From NCBI GenBank assembly GCA_949127775.1, contig CASBQF010000018.1, positions 1-37,287 of the forward strand: a stretch of 37,287 nt of DNA, given 5' to 3'. The stretch's first letter is position 1; each line of letters begins with the position of its first letter. Positions 1 through 7,618 of the stretch are shown here, in pieces. The notes under the pieces were generated by a model. It was given only the letters and a program-made list of their open reading frames with translations, had not been told where the DNA came from and made no database searches. The position numbers and the translations under genes were made by a program. This stretch comes from Oscillatoriales cyanobacterium PMM_0080. Its GTDB lineage: Bacteria > Cyanobacteriota > Cyanobacteriia > Cyanobacteriales > Microcoleaceae.

Positions 1-2043
1 ACAATCAATTCAATGGACAGTGGAACAGGCATCTTGCCTGTTTCTTTGGGCGGGCAAGATGCCCACCCCACATCACATAAAACTTCTGAAAGTTCAGAAG
101 CAGACGAATTGTGGTTTTTTAGTTTTGCAGAAACTCAAGCCGCCCAGCAGGAAAACCAACTGCCAATTAAACCGCGAATCATTCAAACAATCGAACAGTT
201 AAACGAATTAGTCGAACTACTGGAAACATTCACCGACAAAAATTCACCCGTGGCGTGGGATACCGAAACCACCGCATTGGAACCGCGAGACGCCGAATTA
301 GTCGGAATTGGCTGCTGTTGGGGAACCGGAGAACAAGATTTAGCATACATTCCCACCGGACACAAAACGGGGACAAATTTGGACAAAGCCACGGTTTTAA
401 ACGCTTTGCGTCCGATTTTGGAGAGCGAGAGTTATCCGAAGGCGCTGCAAAATGCTAAATTTGACCGATCGATCCTGCGCTGTCAAGGAATCAAACTCGC
501 CGGAGTCGTATTCGACACCATGCTAGCCAGTTACGTACTCAACCCAGAAACTAGCCACAGCCTCAGCGAATTGTCAAGGAAATACTTAGGCATTGTCGCC
601 AAAAGTTACAAAGAATTAGTACCAAAAAACAAAACAATTGCTGACATCAGCATTCCCGAAGTAGCTAAATACTGCGGCATGGATGTTCATACTACATTTC
701 AGTTAGTAGGCAAACTTAAAGCCGAATTGGATAAAGCTGATGAAGCTAGCTTTCCCGAAAAAACTTTGCACGGGTTACTGCTAGAAGTAGAACAGCCTTT
801 AGAACCAATTTTAGCAGAAATAGAATACTGTGGAATTCGCATTGATTCAGCTTACCTGCAAGAACTATCCCAGCAGCTAGAAAAGAGATTAGCACAACTC
901 GAAGAAAATACCTATGAAGCAGCCGGGAGAAAATTCAATTTAGCTTCGCCAAAACAACTAAGCGAAATCTTGTTAGAAAAAATCCCCGATGAGTTTCAAA
1001 AAAAGTCTCGCAAAACCAAAACTGGATACTCTACCGATGCCGCTGTCTTGGATAAATTGCAAGGAGATCATCCGATTGTAGACGATTTATTAGAACACCG
1101 AACCTTATCCAAATTAAAATCAACTTACGTCGATGCTTTGCCGCAGTTAGTGCGTGCGGATACCGGGCGAGTCCATACAGATTTCAACCAAGCTGCAACT
1201 GGTACGGGAAGGCTTTCTTCTTCCAATCCAAATTTACAAAATATTCCCATTCGTACCGAATTTTCGCGGCAAATTCGCAAGGCTTTTTTACCAGAAGCAG
1301 GTTGGCTGATGGTGTCGGCTGACTATTCTCAAATTGAACTGCGAATTTTGGCTCATTTGAGTCAAGAACCTGTGTTAATCGAAGCTTACCAAAATAACCG
1401 AGATGTGCATACTCTGACGGCTCAACTGCTGTTTGAAAAAGAGGAAGTCACACCAGATGAAAGACGGTTTGGTAAAACGATTAATTTTGGCGTAGTTTAT
1501 GGTATGGGGGCGATCAAGTTTGGTCGATCGATGGGCAAGACTTCCAAAGATGGCAAAGAGTTTATTGCGAAATTCAACCAGCGCTACAGCAAAGTCTTTG
1601 AATTTTTGGAGAAAGTAAAAAAAGAGGCGATCGCCCTCGGCTACGTTACCACAATACTCGGCCGCCGCCGCTATCTAACATTCGACAAAAATGGCAGCCT
1701 CCAGCGCTTAAGAGGCCAAAATCCTGAAGACATTCACTCCGAACAACTGGCGCGCCTCAGCAGAGACGACGCCCAATCTTTGCGCGCCGCAGCCAACGCT
1801 CCCATTCAAGGCTCCAGTGCTGATATCATTAAACTTGCCATGATTGAGGTACAGAAAATTTTGCAAAACTATCAGGCGCGACTGTTGCTGCAAGTTCACG
1901 ATGAATTAATCTTTGAAGTACCTCCCGATGAATGGGAAGAATTGCAGCCCAAAATTAGAACTGCGATGGAAAATGCTCTGCCGCTTAGCGTACCGCTAAT
2001 AGTTGATATCCACGCGGGGCAAAATTGGATGGAAACAAAATAG
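1..2043 (+). CDS. polA: DNA polymerase I, 3' part (5' end outside window)
   Basis: This is a family A DNA polymerase for gap filling and Okazaki fragment maturation. The frame is open to base 1, so the Met at 13 is probably not the start; the 5' nuclease domain expected in a cyanobacterial PolA should lie to the left. Counting from that Met, a 3'-5' exonuclease domain shows DTET (residue 83), NAKFD, and YCGMD motifs, so the proofreading residues look intact. The polymerase domain follows, with motif A DYSQIELR, motif B RRFGKTINFGVVYG and motif C VHDELIFEV near the C-terminus. The linker ahead of the exonuclease domain encodes GTGILPVSLGGQDAHPT, which is the translation of a dispersed DNA repeat. 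The methyltransferase gene starts 39 bases downstream, so the two may be cotranscribed. Confidence 0.96.
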   Translation, partial: TINSMDSGTGILPVSLGGQDAHPTSHKTSESSEADELWFFSFAETQAAQQENQLPIKPRIIQTIEQLNELVELLETFTDKNSPVAWDTETTALEPRDAELVGIGCCWGTGEQDLAYIPTGHKTGTNLDKATVLNALRPILESESYPKALQNAKFDRSILRCQGIKLAGVVFDTMLASYVLNPETSHSLSELSRKYLGIVAKSYKELVPKNKTIADISIPEVAKYCGMDVHTTFQLVGKLKAELDKADEASFPEKTLHGLLLEVEQPLEPILAEIEYCGIRIDSAYLQELSQQLEKRLAQLEENTYEAAGRKFNLASPKQLSEILLEKIPDEFQKKSRKTKTGYSTDAAVLDKLQGDHPIVDDLLEHRTLSKLKSTYVDALPQLVRADTGRVHTDFNQAATGTGRLSSSNPNLQNIPIRTEFSRQIRKAFLPEAGWLMVSADYSQIELRILAHLSQEPVLIEAYQNNRDVHTLTAQLLFEKEEVTPDERRFGKTINFGVVYGMGAIKFGRSMGKTSKDGKEFIAKFNQRYSKVFEFLEKVKKEAIALGYVTTILGRRRYLTFDKNGSLQRLRGQNPEDIHSEQLARLSRDDAQSLRAAANAPIQGSSADIIKLAMIEVQKILQNYQARLLLQVHDELIFEVPPDEWEELQPKIRTAMENALPLSVPLIVDIHAGQNWMETK
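21..72 (+). repeat. Dispersed GGAACAGGCATC..GGGCGGGCAAGATGCC repeat inside polA
   Basis: The sequence has a palindromic core AGGCATCTTGCCTG followed by GGGCGGGCAAGATGCCCACC. It is read in-frame by polA. A related copy lies at 18436-18482 beside mutS. In cyanobacterial proteins the translated form (TGILPV...GQDAHPT) is a familiar sign of this repeat family; that link is from memory, not from a search. Confidence 0.75.
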
Positions 2044-2082
2044 ACAGTAACAACCGCACTTTTTGGAGAAAAAATTAAGATT

Positions 2083-3000
2083 ATGGCAGCAGAATCAATA
2101 CCTTCATGGCAGGATTTAACTAATTTAAAAAAGCGTGCCGCCGATTTACAATTATGCTTTTCTCAAGCGGCTCAAGAAATGCAATCCGGGGGTACTCCTT
2201 TCTCTCAAGCCCTGGTTGAAGAATTAGCCACGTACCGCGAAGATTTCAATCAACTGCGGAGAAAAGTACAGAAATTTTTCAGCCCACAAAGGCAACTTCG
2301 AGAGAATTCGTCTCTACAAGATATCGAAAGATTGCTCCTAAAAGCAGAAGTAGCAAATATTCCGGTTTGGCATCACTGTATTGATTTAGGTTGCGGAGTC
2401 ATCACTCCGGGCGGCGGCAAAACTTCTTCTCCCGAAACTGAACAAAAAATAGGACTTCCCGAAAGTTTAGCAGGAATGACTGTTTTAGATGTCGGTGCTT
2501 GGGATGGATTCTACTCTTTTGCGGCCGAAAAGCGGGGGGCTAAGCGCGTTTTGGCAACTGATTCTTTTGTTTGGCAATCCCCCGATGTGGGCAAGGGAGG
2601 ATTTGAATTGGCCCGCAGAGTGCTAAACTCTCAAGTTGAGGATATGGAGATAGACGTGCTCGACCTTTCGCCGGAGAAAGTAGGGGTTTTTGATTTGGTT
2701 TTGTTGTTGGGAGTGCTTTATCATATGCGTCATCCTCTGCTGGCTCTCGATCGCGTTTTCAGTGTCACGGGCAAACAGTTAATATTAGAAACTCACGTTG
2801 ATATGCTCAATTGTGAAAGGCCGGCAGCGGCGTTTTACTCTGGCCGCGAACTGAACAATGACCCGACGAATTGGTTCGGGCCAAATGCTCTAGCAGTGAA
2901 AGGGATGTTGGAAAGTGCGGGATTCCGCGACATTAAGCTGGTTAATACTTCGCAGGCTAGTGGTACGTGCGCCCGGATGGTTTTTCATGCTTGGCGGTAG
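2083..3000 (+). CDS. CmoB-like SAM-dependent methyltransferase (DUF1698 type)
   Basis: A 305-aa class I SAM-dependent methyltransferase. Residues 1-90 form a mostly helical N-terminal region. The SAM-binding motif I is VLDVGAWDGFYSF (about residue 130), preceded by a W-H rich segment, and followed by a LLLGVLYHMRHPLLAL segment typical of the Methyltransf_9/CmoB family. CmoB itself carboxymethylates the wobble uridine of tRNA; whether this homologue does so cannot be told here, since many cyanobacterial members of this family act on other substrates. A TGGAGA ribosome binding site lies 13 bases before the ATG. It directly follows polA in the same direction. Confidence 0.8.
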   Translation: MAAESIPSWQDLTNLKKRAADLQLCFSQAAQEMQSGGTPFSQALVEELATYREDFNQLRRKVQKFFSPQRQLRENSSLQDIERLLLKAEVANIPVWHHCIDLGCGVITPGGGKTSSPETEQKIGLPESLAGMTVLDVGAWDGFYSFAAEKRGAKRVLATDSFVWQSPDVGKGGFELARRVLNSQVEDMEIDVLDLSPEKVGVFDLVLLLGVLYHMRHPLLALDRVFSVTGKQLILETHVDMLNCERPAAAFYSGRELNNDPTNWFGPNALAVKGMLESAGFRDIKLVNTSQASGTCARMVFHAWR

Positions 3001-3047
3001 GGAAAGGCTGAAAGTGCATAAATGTAAACTGATAGAGAGACCAAAAT

Positions 3048-3614
3048 ATGAGCCGAACCAAAATCACCCTTTCCCCTCTAATCACCAGCTTAAGTGCAGT
3101 TGTTCTGCTGTTGCTAACCTTCGGATGCCAACAAAAATTCGCCGCTAATAACTATGCTGTAAAACGAATCAGCGATGGTGACACTCTTGTTGCCAGTGAT
3201 GCCGCTGGAAAAGATATCAAAGTGCGTTTTGCCTGCATAGATGCACCGGAAATTCCGCACACAAATGCTGAGAAAAATAGCAAAGCATCAGCACAAAAAA
3301 ATCAATTTAAGTGGGGAAATCAATCATTTCAAAGAACTCAGCAGCTAGTGAAAGAAGGAGGCAATCGCGTCGTTTTGACAGTCACCGATACTGACCGCTA
3401 TGGTCGTCAAGTCAGCGAAGTTCGCTTGCAAAATGGCACATTTGTACAAGAAGTTTTGACCCGTGAAGGATTAGCAATGGTCTATCGTCCTTATTTGAAA
3501 AACTGTCCGAGTGCAAGTATTCTGGAACAAGCGGAAGCCGAAGCTAAAAAAAGTCGGCGTGGTGTTTGGGGCGATTCCAAGTTTGTTCCTGCATGGGATT
3601 TTCGTAAAAAATGA
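3048..3614 (+). CDS. Secreted or membrane-anchored thermonuclease-like protein (SNase fold)
   Basis: A 188-aa protein with a hydrophobic N-terminus (residues 10-27, ending TFGC) that could be a signal peptide or a weak lipobox. The rest is a staphylococcal nuclease-like domain: VKRISDGDTLVA, then RFACIDAPE carrying the usual catalytic Arg and Glu, and DTDRYGRQV carrying the second catalytic Arg. Family members cleave DNA or RNA with calcium and usually act outside the cytoplasm. The C-terminal KKSRRGVWG segment is typical of bacterial SNase proteins. It lies 47 bases after the methyltransferase. The domain call is strong; substrate and location are inferred. Confidence 0.88.
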   Translation: MSRTKITLSPLITSLSAVVLLLLTFGCQQKFAANNYAVKRISDGDTLVASDAAGKDIKVRFACIDAPEIPHTNAEKNSKASAQKNQFKWGNQSFQRTQQLVKEGGNRVVLTVTDTDRYGRQVSEVRLQNGTFVQEVLTREGLAMVYRPYLKNCPSASILEQAEAEAKKSRRGVWGDSKFVPAWDFRKK

Positions 3615-3615
3615 T

Positions 3616-3657
3616 TTGGTTATTGGTTATTGGTTATTGGTTATTGGTTATTGGTTA
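3616..3657 (+). repeat. TTGGTTA x6 tandem repeat
   Basis: Six perfect 7-bp copies of TTGGTTA begin just after the nuclease stop codon. Such heptanucleotide arrays are common in filamentous cyanobacteria and can change copy number by slippage. Confidence 0.95.
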
Positions 3658-3670
3658 TTTGTGAATTTTG

Positions 3671-3718
3671 CCCTGTTTGTCCCATGCCCTGTTTGCCCCA
3701 TGCCCTGTTTGGGCCATG
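3671..3718 (+). repeat. 16-bp tandem repeat, three copies
   Basis: Three near-identical units of the form CCCTGTTTGNCCCATG stand in a row 13 bases after the heptamer array. They differ at one or two central positions. No gene function is visible; the 3615-3826 gap consists largely of these two arrays. Confidence 0.92.
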
Positions 3719-3826
3719 ACCAATTCCCAATTCTCAACAAATGTGATAGGCTTCCAGATAAATCAATAGCCCGCTAAGAAAAGCAGTCTATTGCAATCAC
3801 CCAAAAACGAATATTAGGGAACATCC

Positions 3827-4348
3827 ATGAATATCAAAAATCTAGTTATTTCCGGCCTTGTCCTGCTCCTCGGTACTGCAATTGTAGGAAAAGCTATTGC
3901 TCAAGAACTGACGGAGGAGCAAAAAACTGTTACTTGTCGCTTAAAAACAGAAGTTGACCAACGCAAAAGCAACGGTCAAAAGTTGGTATTTGTACCATTG
4001 CTAGGCACTGTTCGCAAGCAAGTTTCATCTCCTTTTCGAGCCACGCTACATCCCGATATGGAGTATACTTTTGTTGCTACTTGCGACGGTAACTGCAAAG
4101 ATTTAAGCCTAACTCTTAAGGATGTAAACGGTATGGAAATCGCTGCGAGTCAAAAGACAGGCGAACTCGCAACAATCTCTTTTACTCCGCCATCCCAAGG
4201 CGAATATCAAATTACTGCTAAGCCTGGGGAATGCACGAAGGAAGAGGGTTGCAGTTTCAGTATGGGAATTTTCGTTCCCGCAAGTGCTAGCGTACCTAAT
4301 GCTTCAAAGATTCCTGCTGAAATAGCACCATTTCGACTTTGCCAGTAG
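3827..4348 (+). CDS. Secreted hypothetical protein
   Basis: A 173-aa protein of unknown function. It has a clear Sec signal peptide: basic MNIKN, a hydrophobic stretch to about residue 22, and an AIA-Q cleavage site near residues 24-26. The mature part has six Cys (CRLK, CDGNC, CTKEEGC and a C-terminal CQ) that could form disulfides in the periplasm. The stretch HPDMEYTFVATCDGNCKDLSLTL and the later TISFTPPSQGEYQITA look like a beta-sandwich of the kind found in pre-peptidase C-terminal or carbohydrate-binding folds; this is an impression only. It is flanked by a repeat-filled gap and a terminator, so it is probably transcribed alone. Confidence 0.75.
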   Translation: MNIKNLVISGLVLLLGTAIVGKAIAQELTEEQKTVTCRLKTEVDQRKSNGQKLVFVPLLGTVRKQVSSPFRATLHPDMEYTFVATCDGNCKDLSLTLKDVNGMEIAASQKTGELATISFTPPSQGEYQITAKPGECTKEEGCSFSMGIFVPASASVPNASKIPAEIAPFRLCQ

Positions 4349-4373
4349 AGGAAGATTCATAACTTTTAAGCTC

Positions 4374-4403
4374 ATCCCCTGCACTGAAGTGCGGGGGATT
4401 TTA
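4374..4403 (+). terminator. Rho-independent terminator-like hairpin
   Basis: ATCCCC and GCACT pair with AGTGC and GGGGAT around a GA loop with one mismatch, followed by TTTT. It sits 26 bases after the secreted hypothetical gene. A similar CCCCCG hairpin ends pyk. Confidence 0.75.
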
Positions 4404-4412
4404 GATATACTT

Positions 4413-4445
4413 TTAACAATTAACAGTTAACGGTTAACAATTAAC
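4413..4445 (+). repeat. TTAAC-rich degenerate tandem repeat
   Basis: TTAACAATTAACAGTTAACG and similar units repeat about every 7 bases, in the gap before the histidine kinase. A related AACAGTCAACAGTCAAC run lies near 13590. Nothing else is visible in the 4404-4592 gap. Confidence 0.8.
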
Positions 4446-4592
4446 TATACGCATAACTCCTCCAAACTGCCTGTGTCGATCGACCTGTGGAACCCTGCAA
4501 AGACCCCATCACTACCAAAATCAGCCCCTAAGTCATAACTTTCTTTACCGTCAGGCAGGCATCAATTAGAATATAGATAGTGCCTCTCAAGG

Positions 4593-6329
4593 GTGACGAG
4601 TACATTTCCCATGTCTGTAACCTTAGCCTTGAAAAATCAACTCCAGAACCCTCCTCAAAAAGGGTTGAAAAGTCTGTTTAGTCGCCTGGGTATCAGGCAG
4701 AAAATCGGCTGCGGATACGCCTTGGTCATTGGTATTGCCATTTTGGGTGCTGTGGCGGGACGGGGAGTAGAATCCTATCACAAGCAGCAAGTTAGAGAAA
4801 AACTGGCGATCGACCGAGAGAAAGCCGAAATCCTGACCAATCTCAATAATACGGTGCAGGAAGTCAGAATTCACCAGCAAGAGCTGGCGAGTCTAGTCGC
4901 AAAACCGCAAATTTTCGATCGCGAACGATCGGAATTTCTGACTCGCGTTGCTCAGATGAGTGGACAACTCGAACAACTGCAAGCCCAGCCACCGACGAAC
5001 AATCCCGAGATTGCCAAAGACTACGAACTGTTGCAACAGTTCGCTGAAGTCAACGTCAAGACTGTAGAGTCATACTTTGAACAAGTACAAAAATTGTTGG
5101 CGAATGCAAAGTTATCTGGTTTGAATCCGAAGCAGCGACAGGCCCTCACGCGGAATTTAAACAATTTTATGACTGGCGAAACCGCTTTTAAACTCGAACA
5201 GTTTTCGCTAGATTCAGCCAAACTCGCAGGCAACTTTCGCGATAAAGCGGACGAGGCATTTAGAACCTACGAAAAAGCTGAAAAACTCGGAAGTCTAATT
5301 CTGGTTTGCTCTTTGTTGATATCAGCAACGATCGCAGCAATACTGGCAGTATATACCAGTCGTGCGATCGCCCGCCCGCTAGAAGCGACCACCCTGATCG
5401 CTCAGCGAGTTACCGAAGAATCAAACTTTGACCTACAAGTACCCGTCACTACCTCTGACGAAGTGGGAATGCTGGCAGTTTCCCTCAACGAACTAATTCA
5501 GCGGGTAGCAGAATATACAGAAGACTTGCAGGAAGCAAAAATAGCAGCCGAAGCTGCCAACCGCTCCAAAAGTGCGTTTTTGGCCAACATGAGCCACGAA
5601 CTGCGTACCCCCCTGAATGCCATCATCAACTACAGCGAAATGCTGCAAGAAGATGCTCAAGATTCCGGTTCTGAAGATTTTCTCCCCGACTTAGAAAAAA
5701 TTCAAACCGCAGGCAAACATTTGCTCGACATGATTAGCGACATCCTCGATATTTCTAAAATAGAAGCCGGTCACGTTACCCTCTATTTAGAAAACTTCGA
5801 CGTGGCGACAATGATTGAAGAAGTGATGACTACGGCTCAACCGCTAGTAGAAAAAAAAGGCAATGCTTTAGCACTAAAAACCAAAGGCGAACTCGGTACA
5901 ATGTACGCCGATCAGCCAAAAGTGCGGCAAATCCTTCTCAACTTGCTCAGCAATGCTGCCAAATTTACCGAGAAAGGCGTCATTACAATTGGAATAGAAA
6001 GAATTCAAACTCAAAGAAAAAAATCAACTAAGTATAAGAAAAATAATCCTGAAGTTTTATCGGGTTCAGCTTACAATTATCCAATTCTAATTTTTCGAGT
6101 TAGCGATACGGGAATTGGCATGACGGATGAGCAGTTGGAGCAGATATTCAAACCTTTTACTCAAGCTGATGCTTCGACTACCCGTAAGTATGGAGGTACT
6201 GGTTTGGGATTGACAATTAGTCAGCGTTTGTGTCAAATTCTGGGCGGGGAAATTAGTGTAGAAAGCCAGGATGGTAAAGGTTCTACTTTTACTGTCCGTC
6301 TACCGGAACGGGTGGTGATGCAAGTTTGA
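4593..6329 (+). CDS. Membrane sensor histidine kinase (HAMP-HisKA-HATPase)
   Basis: A 578-aa two-component sensor kinase. Two membrane segments (about residues 37-57 and 230-255) bracket a helical periplasmic sensor region of about 170 residues. A HAMP linker follows ([11 protein letters not shown] to [11 protein letters not shown]), then a short coiled coil. The HisKA box [16 protein letters not shown] places the phospho-accepting His at about residue 335. The ATPase domain has [12 protein letters not shown] (N box), DTGIGM (G1), FKPFTQAD (F box) and [10 protein letters not shown] (G2). There is no receiver domain and no adjacent response regulator, so its partner must be elsewhere. The GTG at 4593 and the ATG at 4611 are both possible starts; neither has a convincing ribosome binding site. 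Confidence 0.94.
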   Translation: MTSTFPMSVTLALKNQLQNPPQKGLKSLFSRLGIRQKIGCGYALVIGIAILGAVAGRGVESYHKQQVREKLAIDREKAEILTNLNNTVQEVRIHQQELASLVAKPQIFDRERSEFLTRVAQMSGQLEQLQAQPPTNNPEIAKDYELLQQFAEVNVKTVESYFEQVQKLLANAKLSGLNPKQRQALTRNLNNFMTGETAFKLEQFSLDSAKLAGNFRDKADEAFRTYEKAEKLGSLILVCSLLISATIAAILAVYTSRAIARPLEATTLIAQRVTEESNFDLQVPVTTSDEVGMLAVSLNELIQRVAEYTEDLQEAKIAAEAANRSKSAFLANMSHELRTPLNAIINYSEMLQEDAQDSGSEDFLPDLEKIQTAGKHLLDMISDILDISKIEAGHVTLYLENFDVATMIEEVMTTAQPLVEKKGNALALKTKGELGTMYADQPKVRQILLNLLSNAAKFTEKGVITIGIERIQTQRKKSTKYKKNNPEVLSGSAYNYPILIFRVSDTGIGMTDEQLEQIFKPFTQADASTTRKYGGTGLGLTISQRLCQILGGEISVESQDGKGSTFTVRLPERVVMQV

Positions 6330-6422
6330 AGGATATCAGTGGAATGCGATCGCGCGATCCTCTTCGAGGGCTTCGCCAACGTACAATCATAAATCAGTAA
6401 AATAGAAAGTGAAAAATCGAAA

Positions 6423-6629
6423 ATGACTAATGGTCGCTCCGAACCCAACCCAGAAGAAAACACCTCTCGGCACGCTGTAACTGAGCGCTGGCGCTGTAGG
6501 AAGATGCAGGAAAAGTACGGTTGGAAGTTGCTAGGAATAGAACGCACCGGAGACGACACCCTCAAGTACAATTGCGTATTTGAAGGCGAAACTCAGTTTC
6601 CCGACTATATGGACGACAAGGAGGAATAA
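6423..6629 (+). CDS. Small hypothetical protein
   Basis: A 68-aa soluble, charged protein that I do not recognise as a named family. Its centre reads WRCRKMQEKYGWKLLGIERT, followed by a likely beta hairpin and an acidic tail. It ends three bases before the next gene, and its last codons carry that gene's AAGGAGG ribosome binding site, so the two are almost certainly cotranscribed and translationally coupled. The compact operon structure is the best evidence that both are real. Confidence 0.65.
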   Translation: MTNGRSEPNPEENTSRHAVTERWRCRKMQEKYGWKLLGIERTGDDTLKYNCVFEGETQFPDYMDDKEE

Positions 6630-6632
6630 ACA

Positions 6633-7016
6633 ATGGGCAAGTACATCGTTTTTAGAGCTGACTGGACTGAGGAAAAAGGTGCAGAAAATAGACTGCTAGC
6701 GCATACGGGAATGCTTACCGACATTCTTGCCGAACACTTCGACTCTTCTAACCTGCCAATTCCTCAACCGGGGTACAGATTTCGAGAATTTCACAGGATA
6801 GAAAAGTTTGCCGATCCAGAATTTCCCGCTGCGAGCACGCACAGCCGAGTAGGAGACTGGGAAGTCGTCAGAGTTCAAACTTACTCGGAAGATTTACCTA
6901 GCGGAGACTTTGAGACAATTGTCGTGTGCTATTGCAGGTTCGCACCCGTAAATACTCCCCTCGAACCGATGCCGCAGATTCAAATTGCCCCTGAGTTACA
7001 GAAAATACAGGTTTAG
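6633..7016 (+). CDS. Hypothetical protein, second gene of a two-gene operon
   Basis: A 127-aa soluble protein with no domain I can name. It contains a conserved-looking block (PGYRFREFHRIEKFADPEFP) and ends in a Pro-rich tail. A strong AAGGAGG site lies ahead of the ATG, inside the end of the preceding gene. There are no membrane segments or signal peptide. Function unknown; joint expression with the 68-aa protein suggests that they act together. Confidence 0.75.
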   Translation: MGKYIVFRADWTEEKGAENRLLAHTGMLTDILAEHFDSSNLPIPQPGYRFREFHRIEKFADPEFPAASTHSRVGDWEVVRVQTYSEDLPSGDFETIVVCYCRFAPVNTPLEPMPQIQIAPELQKIQV

Positions 7017-7134
7017 GAGGTATTTTTTCTAAGTTAGACTTCTTGCATAAATCTTTGATTAATTGATTTACCGCTGATTTAAGGACGCAAATCCTTCTAA
7101 AATAGTTGGCGAATGAGTGCAAGAATTTTAGAGA

Positions 7135-7341
7135 TTAATTATTGAGTAATCCTAATATTCTCTTCACCTCTGCTAATGGTACAGAAGGCTGATTTGCTTC
7201 TTCCTCTTTGGCGGCCCTCAAATCCATCAAATCTTCTATGTCAGCAGTTAATTCTTGCAGTGCTTCAAATTCTTCATAAGGAATCACGGCAAATTCTTTT
7301 TTGCCGTTTTTGGTAATAAACTCAGGATGTAACGGAATCAT
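7135..7341 (-). CDS. Phd/YefM-like antitoxin, apparently orphan
   Basis: A 68-aa protein with the hallmarks of a Phd/YefM antitoxin: an N-terminal beta-rich DNA-binding part (FITKNGKKEFAVIPYEEFEAL) and an acidic helical C-terminus (ELTADIEDLMDLRAAKEEEANQP). An upstream in-frame ATG at 7383 exists, but GGAGG lies eight bases ahead of the ATG at 7341, which decides the start. Such antitoxins usually precede a RelE/ParE or Doc toxin; the 118 bases downstream hold no ORF of that size, so the toxin is absent here. Confidence 0.8.
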   Translation of the reverse strand: MIPLHPEFITKNGKKEFAVIPYEEFEALQELTADIEDLMDLRAAKEEEANQPSVPLAEVKRILGLLNN

Positions 7342-7399
7342 CGATATTTCCTCCAGGTATTTAAGAGTAATACCAATTTTCAAAACTTCTGCAACATTA

Positions 7400-7464
7400 G
7401 TAGGGTGCGTCGCTATGAGATTTTTGATATTTCCCTAGGGATTTTTTAGGGCGACGCACCCTAC
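7400..7464. repeat. 65-bp palindromic element with GTAGGGTGCGTCGC ends
   Basis: Perfect 14-bp inverted ends, GTAGGGTGCGTCGC and GCGACGCACCCTAC, enclose an AT-rich centre. Related copies lie at 32601-32662 and 32725-32789. The 7342-7618 gap also holds a CGATCGCC run near 7517; no gene is visible there. Confidence 0.88.
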
Positions 7465-7618
7465 GAATACTTAAGCGACATAGGACGGAAATACCTATCT
7501 TAATATAGGGGAACACCGATCGCCCGATCGCCATTAATTACCTACAATGATAATTATACGGGCGATCGAGCTTTTGCCCCTACAGTATCGCTCTTTTGAA
7601 TTCAGGGAATTAAAATTT

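Noticed and set aside
3616-3718. Possible CRISPR array
   Set aside because: The units are 7 and 16 bp in direct contact with no unique spacers; no cas genes occur in the window.
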